A stretch of 64,000 bases of DNA from Puniceicoccaceae bacterium K14 (GCA_022538095.1 JAKYXN010000011.1:1-64000), one strand, 5' to 3'. Numbered from the stretch's first letter, positions 44,000 through 54,916 are shown. Program-made: numbers and translations. Notes: a model not told the origin generated them from the letters alone.

Positions 44000-45259
44000 C
44001 TAAAGGTCGTAAGAGCCCAATTGTCTTTCGACTCGCGTCCCTTTGATCTTCGCAAATACCGGCAATCCGTTTTCCTCAGGAACCTCGACCTTGCCCTGAA
44101 TAAGCGGCTGCGCGTACTTCACAAACGGGAAATTCATGCTAACCCCATCTTCATTGATCCACTCAATCGGCAATGCCTTGCTCGCAGAAGAAATATCACT
44201 CAAATCAGATAGGCCTGTTTCCGCCTTATAAGAATCAGACTCGCCGCGTTGTAGCGTTATCATTTTTCCGGTCTCGCCCTTATCGACCGCCGCAATTACG
44301 GCTTCTTCGCCAAGCATATAAGCCTCATCTAAGTCCGCCTTCGACGCACAATGAGTTGCTGAACGTTGAGCGATTCCCAATTTGCAGGAACGCGCGTTTA
44401 CGCCAATACGCTCCTCAGCGATACGGCGTAGGAATTCGCCTGTTCCACCCAGTTGAACATGGCCAAACGCATCAGTCGCACCAGAAGTCAATGTAATGAA
44501 ATTTCCATCTTCATCGACTAAGCCTTCGCCCACGACGACCAAGCAGTACTTCTCTTTTGCTAAAACACGTTTAACGTCTTCGATGAACTTTTCTTCAGAG
44601 AAGGCAACCTCTGGCAAGTAAATGAGATGGGGTGGATCATGTGGAAAGTCGCGGCGCTTCGCCAACGCTGCCCCTGCTGCTATCCAACCCGTATTGCGTC
44701 CCATCACTTCTAGTATAGAAACATAGTCGCCTTCACCAATTGCTGCATTGTCAGCTGCAATCTCTTTAACAGTAGTCGCTACATGCTTGATAGCGCTACC
44801 GTATCCTGGGCAGTGATCCGTTCCTGAAATATCGTTGTTGATCGTTTTTGGAAGACCGATAATACGAAGGTCGTAGCCGTCGGCTTTCGCATACGTATCA
44901 AGCTCGTCCAACATCGCCATTGAATCACTATCTCCCAAGTAGAAGAAGTAGTGAATGTCGTGGGCCTTAAACACTTCCAACGCTCGCTCATAGTCAGCAG
45001 GCTTGGTAAATTGAAAACGGCATGATCCTAAAGCAGCGCCTGGAGTATGCTTCAAGCCGCGAATCACTTGCTGGGATTCGGCTGCCAAATCAACGAAATC
45101 TTCGTTAAGAATTCCAACAACTCCGTTCAAGCACCCGTAGATTTCTTCGATAAACTCGTAATTCAGAGCCTCTTCGATGATACCCGCAAGAGTAGCGTTC
45201 ATAACGGCGGTCGGTCCGCCCGATTGTCCGATTAAGCAATTTCCTTCTAGTTGAGCCAT
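44000..45259 (-). CDS. 6-phosphofructokinase, probably pyrophosphate-dependent
   Basis: The 419-residue enzyme phosphorylates fructose 6-phosphate in glycolysis. It shows GQSGGPTAVMNATLAG (11-26), a YLGDSDSM loop (108-114), GLPKTINNDISGTDHCPGYGSA (135-156), ILEVMGRNTGWIAAGAAL (182-199) and a late LGIAQRS segment. The Lys in PKTI is typical of pyrophosphate-using enzymes, so PPi rather than ATP is the likely donor. Asn141 occupies the place of the catalytic aspartate in the usual TIDND motif (E. coli Asp127), and the GGDG loop is altered. The gene is monocistronic with its own terminator and diverges from glyS. Confidence 0.9.
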   Translation of the reverse strand: MAQLEGNCLIGQSGGPTAVMNATLAGIIEEALNYEFIEEIYGCLNGVVGILNEDFVDLAAESQQVIRGLKHTPGAALGSCRFQFTKPADYERALEVFKAHDIHYFFYLGDSDSMAMLDELDTYAKADGYDLRIIGLPKTINNDISGTDHCPGYGSAIKHVATTVKEIAADNAAIGEGDYVSILEVMGRNTGWIAAGAALAKRRDFPHDPPHLIYLPEVAFSEEKFIEDVKRVLAKEKYCLVVVGEGLVDEDGNFITLTSGATDAFGHVQLGGTGEFLRRIAEERIGVNARSCKLGIAQRSATHCASKADLDEAYMLGEEAVIAAVDKGETGKMITLQRGESDSYKAETGLSDLSDISSASKALPIEWINEDGVSMNFPFVKYAQPLIQGKVEVPEENGLPVFAKIKGTRVERQLGSYDL

Positions 45260-45440
45260 GGATGTATGAAAGGGTTCAATATTGTGACTGAATTGGGTAG
45301 TGAAAGATCATCCAATCTGCCTTGGCAACTAAATTAGATGCCTATCAATACAACTATTTCGCAAAAACGCGGAACGTCGGGTATCCTGACAACACAAGCG
45401 CTTGACCCACCCAACAAAGCTAACCATTTCATTATCCCTT

Positions 45441-46949
45441 ATGTCGAAAGCCAAAACGTCCAAAAACCCTTTAATGGATTCAATAATAGCCCTGTGCAAA
45501 CGCCGTGGGTTCATATTCCAGTCGTCTGAAATATATGGCGGGTATAACGGATTTTTCGATTTCGGTCCATTAGGCGTCGAGCTGAAAAAAAACCTGAAAG
45601 AAGCCTGGTGGAAAGACATGGTTCATTGCCGCGACGATATCGAAGGACTCGATTCCTCGATCATCATGTCGCCTAAAATTTGGGTAGCCTCTGGCCACGT
45701 AGGCGGATTCTCCGATCCAATGGTCGATTGTAAGACATCCAAAATGCGCTATCGAGCAGACCAACTTTTCTTCGCTCCAGTAATCGTAGATGGAAACACA
45801 ATCGGTTACGTATCCGTTTTAGAAGATAGCAGCATGCAGGCAGTCGCTGAGGAAACAGCCGACAAGATGAAACGTAAGCAAGGCGTCCAAGGTACGCTCG
45901 CTCCGATTGAACTCAAAGACTACACCGAAGCCGACCCATCAGAGTACGAGCTTATTCCATCGCCAGCTACAGGGGAGCCAGGCTCGCTCACCCCACCGCG
46001 CGATTTCAACCTCATGTTCGAAACCAAGGTAGGCGCCCTCAGCGATAGCACCGCCACTGCCTATCTTCGCCCCGAAACCGCTCAGGGAATATTCGCCAAT
46101 TACAAAAACATCGTCGACACGGGTCGCGTAAAAATCCCATTTGGCATCGCCCAAGTCGGTAAGGCATTCCGCAACGAAATCACTCCCCGCAATTTCATTT
46201 TCCGCTCTCGTGAATTCGAGCAAATGGAAATGGAGTACTTCATTAGCCCCGAAGCAGACTGGCAAGGCTGCCACCGCGAGTGGATCGACTGGTGCAAGGA
46301 CTGGCTCGTCTCGGTTGGGCTCCCAGCGGATATGCTCGGCGAAGATGTTCACCCACTTGAGAAACTCTCGCACTACTCTCGCGGAACAACCGACATCACT
46401 TTCAAATTCCCATTCGGAGAACAAGAACTCTGGGGAATCGCTTGCCGGGGGAATTTTGACCTCACACAGCACCAAGAACACTCAGGCAAGAGCATGGAAA
46501 TCTTCGACCAAGAATCGAAGAGCAAATTTATCCCACACGTTGTCGAGCCTGCTCTAGGCGTAGATCGTCTCCTTCTTGCCGTTCTTACAGCCGCTTACAC
46601 AGAAGACGAGATCGGTGGAGAAAAGCGCACGCTCATGAAATTCCACCCACGGGTCGCTCCCTATAAGGTAGCCGTTTTCCCTCTTCTTAAAAATAAGCCG
46701 GAGCTAATGGAAAAAGCCCAAGACCTCTACAAAAAGCTTCAACGCAAGTATAACGTATTCTGGGATACAGCCGGAGCAATCGGGCGCCGCTACCGTCGTA
46801 TGGACGAAATCGGCACGCCGTGGTGTGTTACAGTCGATTTCGATACCCTCGAAGACGGAACCTTCACACTTCGAGACCGAGACACCACCGAGCAAAAGCG
46901 CATCAACGAAGAAGAACTTCTGGCAATGCTCGATGCCCAGCTCTACTAA
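45441..46949 (+). CDS. glyS: Glycyl-tRNA synthetase (dimeric type)
   Basis: From ATG 45441 the product has 502 residues and is a class II alpha2-type GlyRS. It shows [79 protein letters not shown] (motif 2 region), [32 protein letters not shown] and a C-terminal anticodon-binding domain ([46 protein letters not shown]). The bacterial alpha2 form also occurs in mycoplasmas, actinobacteria and many verrucomicrobia. An upstream in-frame start at 45402 is less likely. Confidence 0.96.
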   Translation: MSKAKTSKNPLMDSIIALCKRRGFIFQSSEIYGGYNGFFDFGPLGVELKKNLKEAWWKDMVHCRDDIEGLDSSIIMSPKIWVASGHVGGFSDPMVDCKTSKMRYRADQLFFAPVIVDGNTIGYVSVLEDSSMQAVAEETADKMKRKQGVQGTLAPIELKDYTEADPSEYELIPSPATGEPGSLTPPRDFNLMFETKVGALSDSTATAYLRPETAQGIFANYKNIVDTGRVKIPFGIAQVGKAFRNEITPRNFIFRSREFEQMEMEYFISPEADWQGCHREWIDWCKDWLVSVGLPADMLGEDVHPLEKLSHYSRGTTDITFKFPFGEQELWGIACRGNFDLTQHQEHSGKSMEIFDQESKSKFIPHVVEPALGVDRLLLAVLTAAYTEDEIGGEKRTLMKFHPRVAPYKVAVFPLLKNKPELMEKAQDLYKKLQRKYNVFWDTAGAIGRRYRRMDEIGTPWCVTVDFDTLEDGTFTLRDRDTTEQKRINEEELLAMLDAQLY

Positions 46950-46972
46950 ACGGTAAGCATAAAAATTTGTGA

Positions 46973-47007
46973 AAACCGGCAGCGAACACCAAGTTGCCGG
47001 TTTTTTT
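46973..47007 (+). terminator. Rho-independent terminator of glyS
   Basis: The stem AAACCGGCA/TGCCGGTTT with a 13-base loop is followed by seven Ts (47001-47007). It sits 25 bases after the glyS stop. Confidence 0.9.
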
Positions 47008-47074
47008 GTTTAGCTTTCCCCATTAAAAGTGTGGAGATTACAGATTGTACCGCACATACGAAGAAACCATAAAT

Positions 47075-50000
47075 ATGCCAAAAGATCTCAACGCTTGGTC
47101 AGAGGAACTTGAAACCAGCCTAGAAAGAAATCTCGCGATCGACGAGAAGGAATACTTGGACAAACTTTCGCATATCTTAGAGAAGCTAGAATGGCGGGAT
47201 GAGTTATATGCGAAGGACCTTTTTGAAATCGCCACGAAGTTAGGAGCAAAAGACGCTCCCTCATTCACCTTCGCCAACTGGACAACAAAGCCCAGTAGCG
47301 AGTATGAACTTTGGCCCTACGTTGCGGATCAACTACTTCAACGGGAAATATCACTGCCAGAATTCATAGCCAACGACCCACGTATATCAGGGATCATCCA
47401 GCAACGACTCCTTCTGCAAAGAAAAAAGGAAACCCGCCGTTGGAAAAACCGACTAGCAAACCTATCTCAATCAAACCCATTACCTCCCTCTGCTAAGATT
47501 GAAACGCGCCTAAAACTTCAAGGAAGAGTATTTCGTTGGGAATCGCGTTTCAGCGGTGAAACGGAATGGGAAGCCCTCCCAGCAAAGGAAATCTCACAGC
47601 GTCTCGCCAAAGAATTCGATTTTTTGGATCAATTCGCACCCAATAGCATGGCCCTCTGCGCCTTCTTTCAAGAGTACTACAAACTCACGCAACGAGTAAG
47701 ACTAGATCTAGAGAAACCAGAAGATTGTTCCTTTCTAAACAAACTCCTTTCCAATAGTGAGACGAAGAAACAAATCGTTTCAACAAACGACCAACCTCTA
47801 CAAATCTCGGAAACAAAAATCATTTGGAAAGCCCAAAACACACTTCCAGATCCAGACGACCAATACGCGTTTTCGCTCCAATTTGAAGATGGCCGTCCTA
47901 TCCCTTTTAACACGACTTACCTCGCAGGAAGCCAAAATCTCTACCTCGCTGAAGAGGTAATTCACCAAGGCCCACAATTATTGGAAAATAATGCGTCACC
48001 AAGTTCTAACTTCAAAATACCAGCCCAAGCAATTGAGAGCCCCGAAGGTCTGCTCTTTCTTAAAAAGCAAAACCTTCCCATCCCCGAACGCCTCGATGGA
48101 AAAATAATAGCAATCCCACTTAAAGCTCAAATTTACTGCCAACTTTCCCAAGAAAAAGGATCGAGTAAAACAATAGAAATCCGTCCCTACGCAAGCTCAC
48201 CCGACAATCGGTTTTGGTTCACCTTAAACGAAGAAGCCTGGGAAGCCACAGAGAATTTCGAAACACAAGAAGAGAATCCCCCTACAGAAGAAGGAACCCT
48301 CTTCGAATTTCCCGATGCCACAGCGATTCTCGAATCGATGTCTAATTTCAAATTAGAATTAGAAGACACCGCCCTCTGGATACGTGAAATCAATAGTGGA
48401 TTCGCTCAAGAATTTATACGCTGGATACAAGATCTTCCCGACGAAGTTCAACTTATCCCCGACGAAGAGTTAGACACTCTCATAGACCAACATCCAGCCG
48501 GGCGCTATGCCCTAAACATCGAAGCAAGTGACCAACCCGACTGGTTCGACATTAAGCTGGATATCGAAAAAACTGACAACTCCCTGACGACAAAGGATGT
48601 GGAACTCCTTATCGACGCCAAAGGCGAGTATGTCTACCTCGAGGGCAAAGGTTGGAGAAAGTTCGAGTTCGAGCTAGATAAACAACAAGAAGCGATTGTC
48701 GATGAGCTCGGGCTAAATTTTGCCGGCTCGAAAAGCGAAAAACACAGTGTCCACGCACTCCAACTTGCCGATGCCAAACTAGCTGGAACAGAATACGAAA
48801 AACTCGGTAAACAAATCGCAAAGCGTGCTAAAACCATAAAAAGTTCAAAACCCGCATCCCTCCCCAAAGGCATGCGCACCGAACTGCGCCCCTATCAAGA
48901 AGAAGGATTCAAATTCTTAGCCCACCTATCAAGCAACGGGTTTGGCGGTATCCTCGCCGATGATATGGGACTGGGAAAAACCCTCCAAACACTCACTTGG
49001 TTGACTTGGCTCAAGCACCGTGTTCCGCGAGATGAAACCTTCCAGTGCTTGGTCGTTTGCCCCAAGTCGGTCATGCATGTATGGAAAAAAGAAGTAGAGA
49101 ACCACAGCGGTATTTTAAAGATCGCGACATATCAAGCAGGAGAAATTTCGAGCGCATCTTGGCCTCATCTCGGTATCGATATTTTGGTGGCCAATTATTC
49201 ACAGCTTAGAATCAACGGCTCATTCTTTTCTTCTATCGATTGGGACGCGTGTATTTTGGACGAGGGCCAATACATTAAGAACCCTCAATCGCAAACTGCA
49301 CGTGCCGCATTCTCATTAAAAGCAAAACACAAGTTGGTTCTAACAGGTACGCCAATTGAAAATAAGACTTTGGACCTTTGGAGTCTCTTCGCATTCTCAC
49401 TACCAGGTTTACTTGGAAGCCAGACTGCATTTAAGCGTCAATACAAAGAAGTAACGAATGTCGGACCCAACAAGCTTTCGCAAAGGGTGAAACATTTCAT
49501 GCTTCGACGAAGTAAGACTCAGGTCGCTACCGACCTTCCCGATCGAATTGAAGAAACACTCAGTTGTCAGCTTGAAGATAAGCAGCTCGAACTCTACAAT
49601 GCTGAACTCAAAGAAGCCCAAGGCTTCATCAAAAAACTGGATACTGCAGATAATGCAAACCAAGCACGGTTTAACATACTAGCTTCCCTGTTAAGGCTAC
49701 GCCAAATATGTTGCCACCCTGGGCTTATCAATCCGAGCTACCGCGACTATGGAAGCGCAAAGCTCGAAGCCCTCAAAGAGCACGTCGCCTCTCTCATGGA
49801 AGAAGGACATAAAGTTCTCGTTTTTAGTCAGTTCGTGGAGATGCTAAATATCATTAAGCAGGAACTGGATGAAATGGGGTGTAACAATCGCATGCTCACG
49901 GGCAAAACACAGAACAGAGAAGCCCTTGTAGACGAATTTCAGAACGATCCAAGTATCACCGTTTTCCTCCTCTCTTTGAAAGCTGCCGGGTCAGGCCTCA

Positions 50001-50260
50001 ACCTAACATCCGCTTCCTATGTAATTCTATACGATCCTTGGTGGAACCCAGCCGTCGAAGCCCAAGCTATCGATAGAACTCACAGAATCGGGCAGAAAGA
50101 TACCGTAAACGCTTACCGTCTAATCGCCAAAGATTCCGTGGAAGAAAAAATTCAGAGCCTACAACTCAAAAAAGAAGAACTTGCAAGACAAGTCGTTCGT
50201 GAAGAATCACTTAACACGATACTCGATATCGATAGCCTAAAATATGTATTATCGAGCTAA
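47075..50260 (+). CDS. SNF2/RapA-type DEAD-like helicase
   Basis: The large protein (1061 residues from ATG 47075; a TTG at 47045 with a nearby GGAG is an alternative start) has a long N-terminal region without motifs. A bacterial SNF2_N core follows at about 620-900: GILADDMGLGKTLQTLTWL (motif I), LVVCPKSVMHVWKKE, LDEGQYIKN (motif II) and LTGTPIENK. The helicase C domain is at about 905-1050 with LVFSQFVEML, SLKAAGSGLNLTSASYVILYDPWWNPAVEAQAIDRTHRIGQ. Such proteins remodel nucleoprotein or RNA polymerase complexes. It is monocistronic after the glyS terminator. Confidence 0.92.
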   Translation: MPKDLNAWSEELETSLERNLAIDEKEYLDKLSHILEKLEWRDELYAKDLFEIATKLGAKDAPSFTFANWTTKPSSEYELWPYVADQLLQREISLPEFIANDPRISGIIQQRLLLQRKKETRRWKNRLANLSQSNPLPPSAKIETRLKLQGRVFRWESRFSGETEWEALPAKEISQRLAKEFDFLDQFAPNSMALCAFFQEYYKLTQRVRLDLEKPEDCSFLNKLLSNSETKKQIVSTNDQPLQISETKIIWKAQNTLPDPDDQYAFSLQFEDGRPIPFNTTYLAGSQNLYLAEEVIHQGPQLLENNASPSSNFKIPAQAIESPEGLLFLKKQNLPIPERLDGKIIAIPLKAQIYCQLSQEKGSSKTIEIRPYASSPDNRFWFTLNEEAWEATENFETQEENPPTEEGTLFEFPDATAILESMSNFKLELEDTALWIREINSGFAQEFIRWIQDLPDEVQLIPDEELDTLIDQHPAGRYALNIEASDQPDWFDIKLDIEKTDNSLTTKDVELLIDAKGEYVYLEGKGWRKFEFELDKQQEAIVDELGLNFAGSKSEKHSVHALQLADAKLAGTEYEKLGKQIAKRAKTIKSSKPASLPKGMRTELRPYQEEGFKFLAHLSSNGFGGILADDMGLGKTLQTLTWLTWLKHRVPRDETFQCLVVCPKSVMHVWKKEVENHSGILKIATYQAGEISSASWPHLGIDILVANYSQLRINGSFFSSIDWDACILDEGQYIKNPQSQTARAAFSLKAKHKLVLTGTPIENKTLDLWSLFAFSLPGLLGSQTAFKRQYKEVTNVGPNKLSQRVKHFMLRRSKTQVATDLPDRIEETLSCQLEDKQLELYNAELKEAQGFIKKLDTADNANQARFNILASLLRLRQICCHPGLINPSYRDYGSAKLEALKEHVASLMEEGHKVLVFSQFVEMLNIIKQELDEMGCNNRMLTGKTQNREALVDEFQNDPSITVFLLSLKAAGSGLNLTSASYVILYDPWWNPAVEAQAIDRTHRIGQKDTVNAYRLIAKDSVEEKIQSLQLKKEELARQVVREESLNTILDIDSLKYVLSS

Positions 50261-50279
50261 ATTGAGCGAGCCTAGATAA

Positions 50280-50552
50280 TTAGCAGCCTTCAAGAATCTT
50301 TAGTATTTCGCGCCGCGCATTGTCTCTGCGAATATAACTACTTAAGCTATCTTTGGCGGACTTCGTTTTGAGCTCTTCCGGAATCTCCAGCCCGTAAAAT
50401 CGCCAAATCGTCAGTGCCAAGACTCTCGGTAAAAACGAACTTACTTCAACCAAGTCCTCTTGCACACGCCGTTTCTCGAGATTCGACAAATTTCGGAATC
50501 CAACCCACTCTATCTTCTCTGCCAAATCCAACGCTGTCGTAGTGTCCACCAT
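50280..50552 (-). CDS. Small hypothetical protein
   Basis: The 90-residue product has no family motif I recognise. It is charged and helical (AEKIEWVGFRNLSNLEKRRVQEDLVEV, SYIRRDNARREILKILEG) and has no signal or membrane segment. It has an ATG start and converges with the SNF2 helicase gene (19-base gap). The composition is protein-like, but the gene call rests on one ORF. Confidence 0.5.
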   Translation of the reverse strand: MVDTTTALDLAEKIEWVGFRNLSNLEKRRVQEDLVEVSSFLPRVLALTIWRFYGLEIPEELKTKSAKDSLSSYIRRDNARREILKILEGC

Positions 50553-50664
50553 ATTTTTTTGAGGTTGGCGGGACTCTGAAAAACAATGCTTGGTTTAGCA
50601 ATAAATTTACAACAATCTTTTCCCCGGTGCCGCAGTAGTGCAAAAGACTACGCGTAAATACGGT

Positions 50665-53499
50665 TTAGCTATCAGGATTAACCTGTGGATTCAAAATCGC
50701 TTCCAGCATATTCGTTCGATCGAAGTAAACCTCGAAGGCTTTTTTAACTGAGTCTGCTTTTAGCCCCTTAATACGCTCTTCGCTTTTTAGAATTTCATCT
50801 AAATCACGTTCTTCCTGAATAATTGTAGAAATACTCTGCAACCAAAAATTGTTGCTCTGCAGACCACTCTCCACCCCCCGAAGATGAATCTCCTTCACTT
50901 TGCTTAGATCCGATTCAGAAGGCCCTTCACGCTTTAAGCGATCTATCTCTGCCTGAGCCAACATGATCATTATCTGCACGTTTTCGGGGTCGCAAGAAAA
51001 CGCAAAACCACTTGAAAAACGCTCTTCTGGGGCACGTGATAAATTCGCGCTTAAGCTAACTCCGTATGTGCCGCCTTTTTCTTCTCGCAGAACATTTCGT
51101 AATCGTATATCCAATACATCTCGAGCAGCGATAAGGGAATAACGATTATCTACAGACCATTCAGCCTCTCCAAAATACTGCACTCTTACAACGCTCTTGT
51201 CTTCTAGCCCTTTATTCATCGAGAAACTGGTTACTCCTTCCCTCAGCGTGCCATCGACCAGACGTCCCTCTTCTTCCCTTCCTACAGCAGGAAGCCCGCC
51301 CAAGTACTTTGAAACATAGGGCTTAAACGACTTCAAATCCATAGCCCCAACAAACACAAATGTAAAATCACTCGCGTCGGAAAACCGATCTTCGTAAACA
51401 GCCAAGGAAAGCTCGGGGTCAAACAACCTGAGCATGTCACTCGTCAACGGCTCGCGTCTCGGATGATTTTCGTAGAGTTCTTCCATGATCCGATCCTGAA
51501 ACACTACCTGAGGGGACTTAGAGCGGTTTGCTAAGACACCCTCCAAACGTATCAACAAAGAAGCATACGCATCTTCATCTAATCGGGGAGCTGTCATTTG
51601 CAAATATAACAGTTGAAAGAATGTTTCTAAATCCTTGGGCGAAGTGGCCCCTCTTAAGCCTTCGCTTTGACTATTAATATACGGTGAAACCTGAACGACC
51701 TTCCCTGAAAGCTTCTTGTCTAGATCTACTACGCTAAACTCACCTAGCCCACTTTCACCGAGAACCATGGTAGAAACCGCAGCCGCCAAGTATTCATCAT
51801 CCAACACTTGACTATGACCACCCGGGCTAAATGCGTTCATCAAAATTTGGTCATTTTTGAAATCAGTTTGCTTAAGAAGTACTCGCACCCCATTCGACAA
51901 ATTCCATTCATGAATGTCCACAGATTCATGATACTTTTCAGATTCAATTGCCCCGCCCTCTGGCAACGGATCCAGTAGCGGTCGACTACTCACCGAATCA
52001 TCGTATTCTTCCAACACACTATTTTGAGCTACCGAGAGCATTTCTCGAACCTCTGCTTCTTTAGGCAAAATGTAACCATCCCTTTGAGGCGCCGTAAAAA
52101 GAACGACTCGGTTCTGCTCCTCCAATGGAAGCTTGTCGCCAAACGCACGAATTTCTTTCATCCCAATTTCGCCTAAGAACTGTCGCGTCATCTCCAATTC
52201 AACAGCTATTCCAGGAACAGGCTCTCCTTGCAAAAAATTTCGGATGTATTCCGCTGCCAGGTCACCACTGTGCGTGTTTTCCCTTTCCTCATAAATCCGC
52301 TCCACAGCGCGAAGCATATCGTTTTTCATCCGCTCTAATTCCGTTTCCGAGAAGCCATCACGTTTCGCTCTATTGAGCTCGCCAATCAAAGCGCTCACTC
52401 CTTCTTGGTAATTATTCTCCAAAAATTGAATACTATAGTAAAACGCACTCTTTTCGCGCCCTAAAGGCGAAAAACTTACGTTCGCTCCCATAAATGGAGG
52501 GCGAGCCTCCAACGTTCTTTCCCCCAAGCGTTTGTTTAGCATTCCAAAGTACAAACGACGCAAAATAGAAGCTTTGTAATCTCTGGCTGTCCCATCTGGA
52601 ATTTTTGGTACCTTTTGTAACAGAGCCATCGAAGAGGTCGTAATCTCGGGATCTTCCTGAATCGAAAACAAGGTCTGCTCATGGTCAGGAATATCGTAGG
52701 AGACTCTCGGCTTCGATTCCTCTGGATTTGTCATGTTTGAAAAACGGTCGACGATTGATTGCTCTACTCGATCTACATCTATCGAGCCCACAACTACTAC
52801 CGCCATAAGGTCAGGACGGTACCAATCTTGGTAAAAATCAACGAACCGGTGCCTAGGCGCATTTCGGATTACAAATGTCGACCCGATCGGAAGCCGCTTA
52901 GCATAATCCGAATTGTAAAATAGAATTGGATACTGATTATCTCGAATTCGTTGCTGTGCCCCGCGCCGTGAACGCCACTCTTCTACGATTACCCCTCGCT
53001 CTTTCTCAATCTCTTCAACATCGAATGCAATCTCACCAGCCCAATCTCGCAAAATATCGAAACCACGCTCCAAAACTCTCTCGCTATCTGCAGGCAGCTC
53101 TAACTTGTACACTGTCTCGTTAAATGAAGTATAGGCATTCACGTGAGAGCCAAAACGCATTCCAACGCCTTCTAGAAAATTTATGACCTCCGACTTACGG
53201 AATCGCTTTGTCCCATTAAACGCCATGTGTTCAATGAAATGAGCTAAACCTCTTTGGTCGTGCTCCTCCTGGAGGGACCCCGCGTTCACTACAAGTCTCA
53301 TGCTAACGCGATTCTCCGGCTCATTGTTGCTCTTAATATAATAGCGTAAGCCATTATCCAAAACACCAGTGCGTATAGACTCATCCATTGCCAATTCGGC
53401 ATCCAACTCAAATTCGTGCCCGAGCAACATGGAGGAAATTCCGATACAAACCGTAAATGCGATGAGACGTGAGAGAAGATTTGAAATGTATAATTGCAT
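50665..53499 (-). CDS. M16 (insulinase/PqqL-type) zinc peptidase, exported
   Basis: The 944-residue protein has a signal sequence (hydrophobic stretch 9-27). The first M16 unit carries the inverted zinc motif GLAHFIEHMAFNG (84-96, His87, Glu90, His91) and a downstream EIEKERGVIVEEWRSR with the third zinc ligand. R/Y elements SFSPLGREKSAFYYSI and a second half (EWNLSNGVRVLLKQTDFKNDQILMNAFSPGG) without HxxEH form the closed clamshell of PqqL-like periplasmic peptidases. These degrade small peptides or process substrates in the periplasm. It is monocistronic. Confidence 0.94.
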   Translation of the reverse strand: MQLYISNLLSRLIAFTVCIGISSMLLGHEFELDAELAMDESIRTGVLDNGLRYYIKSNNEPENRVSMRLVVNAGSLQEEHDQRGLAHFIEHMAFNGTKRFRKSEVINFLEGVGMRFGSHVNAYTSFNETVYKLELPADSERVLERGFDILRDWAGEIAFDVEEIEKERGVIVEEWRSRRGAQQRIRDNQYPILFYNSDYAKRLPIGSTFVIRNAPRHRFVDFYQDWYRPDLMAVVVVGSIDVDRVEQSIVDRFSNMTNPEESKPRVSYDIPDHEQTLFSIQEDPEITTSSMALLQKVPKIPDGTARDYKASILRRLYFGMLNKRLGERTLEARPPFMGANVSFSPLGREKSAFYYSIQFLENNYQEGVSALIGELNRAKRDGFSETELERMKNDMLRAVERIYEERENTHSGDLAAEYIRNFLQGEPVPGIAVELEMTRQFLGEIGMKEIRAFGDKLPLEEQNRVVLFTAPQRDGYILPKEAEVREMLSVAQNSVLEEYDDSVSSRPLLDPLPEGGAIESEKYHESVDIHEWNLSNGVRVLLKQTDFKNDQILMNAFSPGGHSQVLDDEYLAAAVSTMVLGESGLGEFSVVDLDKKLSGKVVQVSPYINSQSEGLRGATSPKDLETFFQLLYLQMTAPRLDEDAYASLLIRLEGVLANRSKSPQVVFQDRIMEELYENHPRREPLTSDMLRLFDPELSLAVYEDRFSDASDFTFVFVGAMDLKSFKPYVSKYLGGLPAVGREEEGRLVDGTLREGVTSFSMNKGLEDKSVVRVQYFGEAEWSVDNRYSLIAARDVLDIRLRNVLREEKGGTYGVSLSANLSRAPEERFSSGFAFSCDPENVQIMIMLAQAEIDRLKREGPSESDLSKVKEIHLRGVESGLQSNNFWLQSISTIIQEERDLDEILKSEERIKGLKADSVKKAFEVYFDRTNMLEAILNPQVNPDS

Positions 53500-53727
53500 A
53501 AGAATTTTATAAATCGCTTACCATTTGTTCAGACATCCGCTAAAATTGAGTCAGTGGAAATATATTCCTCGACCTTCGGCATACGAACGAAATCAATTAA
53601 AGAATGTGTAAAATACACTCGTTTTAGAGAAAACATTTTCACTGCCAGAACATAACTCAAGAAAACTACTTAGCACTCGCCAGTTTCATCTACAGTTCGT
53701 CCCACAAAAAGCGATAATTGAGATGAT

Positions 53728-54282
53728 ATGTTCAGCAAATCGAAAACGCCTTCGAAAACGACCAACCGAAGTGGAGTAACCCTAGTAGAAATTATGGTCT
53801 CCATGTTCATACTAGGAGTTGGCTTTACTGGGCTATTTTCCGGCTTTCTCCATACTCGGCGACTCGCACAAGGTTCCATTTACCAGAACACAGCATCAAC
53901 TATCGCATACAGTTATCTTGAGCAGCTGAAAAGTGTGGAATTCTCATCCCTAGACGACAACCCAATCATTGGGCTTATGAGCGAGGGTAACGACGACTCT
54001 TTAAACGTTTCACCAACCCCGACTAACTTCACTACAGGAAACAATGCTACAGACGTCGTTAATAGTTTCACAATCGATATTAACAACACCCCCAGCAACG
54101 AAGATGACGACATGGCGCTTCGAGTATTCCTCTATTTAGACGACATAACCAGTGAAGCTAACGGAATTGGAGAATCTAGACAAATCGTCATTCGATACGA
54201 AGCGGATTTTATAGCTGCGGGCTACGATCAAACTTTCACGAATGTAATTAGATCAATTCGTTCTGAGACCCCTACTTTTTAA
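53728..54282 (+). CDS. Type IV pilus minor pilin PilV-like prepilin
   Basis: The 184-residue product has a prepilin leader with cleavage after Gly16 and then VTLVEIMVSMFILGVGFTGLFSGF. The conserved Glu is five residues into the mature chain. A TRRLAQGSIYQNTASTIAYSYLEQLKS segment of the PilV type follows the helix. The tail is polar and Asn/Thr-rich. It is first of four genes (spacings 7, -4 and -16 bases) that resemble the minor-pilin operon pilV-pilW-pilX. Confidence 0.85.
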   Translation: MFSKSKTPSKTTNRSGVTLVEIMVSMFILGVGFTGLFSGFLHTRRLAQGSIYQNTASTIAYSYLEQLKSVEFSSLDDNPIIGLMSEGNDDSLNVSPTPTNFTTGNNATDVVNSFTIDINNTPSNEDDDMALRVFLYLDDITSEANGIGESRQIVIRYEADFIAAGYDQTFTNVIRSIRSETPTF

Positions 54283-54289
54283 AGGCGAA

Positions 54290-54916
54290 ATGAAATTTTC
54301 AAAAGGAACCAAATCAAACAATAGGTCGGGCTTTTCCCTCGCTGAACTACTCGTCGCAACCTCCCTTGCAGGCGCAGCCATGGCCATGGTAATGGGATCT
54401 TTTATCTTCATATTGAGATTTTCAAAAACAGACGAAGGTAAGCTACAAATAAATCGAGACATCCGATCATTCACCAATGAGCTGAGCAACAATGCTTCCT
54501 TCGCAAACACCTTCTCAATATACAAAAGCTTCACCGATAGAACACTTGTTAGCGATACTCAGTCAGGCGATTTCCTTTTGTTAGAGTTTCGCGATAAAAA
54601 CGACAGCTCACTGGTTAGCCGTATCGTCGGGTATTATCGAGTAACAGACGGTTCTGATGACCCTGGACCCGTTCAGACGTTTACTTTAGACTACTCTACC
54701 CCGTCTGACCAAAGTGCCCTCACCTTAATTCCCAGCACTTCGAGTTCCGGAACTCACACAGTTGTAGCAGAGCTTTCCCAAGGCCTAGCGGATGGGAGCC
54801 TCTTTTTTAACTTCCGCAATAGCAGCATAGTAATACGAGGTGAACTTATCCATGATATAGATGGTACAACGCAAGTTAGCAACACGTATAACTTCACAAT
54901 TTCTCCAAGGGGATGA
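54290..54916 (+). CDS. Minor prepilin, PilW/PulJ-like
   Basis: The 208-residue protein carries a prepilin cleavage site after Gly14 followed by FSLAELLVATSLAGAAMAMVMGSFIF; Glu19 is at position 5. The remainder is a mixed alpha/beta domain with IQINRDIRSFTNELSNNA-type helix and late repeats of Ser/Thr. It starts seven bases after the pilV-like gene and its stop overlaps the next ATG by four bases. Confidence 0.85.
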   Translation: MKFSKGTKSNNRSGFSLAELLVATSLAGAAMAMVMGSFIFILRFSKTDEGKLQINRDIRSFTNELSNNASFANTFSIYKSFTDRTLVSDTQSGDFLLLEFRDKNDSSLVSRIVGYYRVTDGSDDPGPVQTFTLDYSTPSDQSALTLIPSTSSSGTHTVVAELSQGLADGSLFFNFRNSSIVIRGELIHDIDGTTQVSNTYNFTISPRG

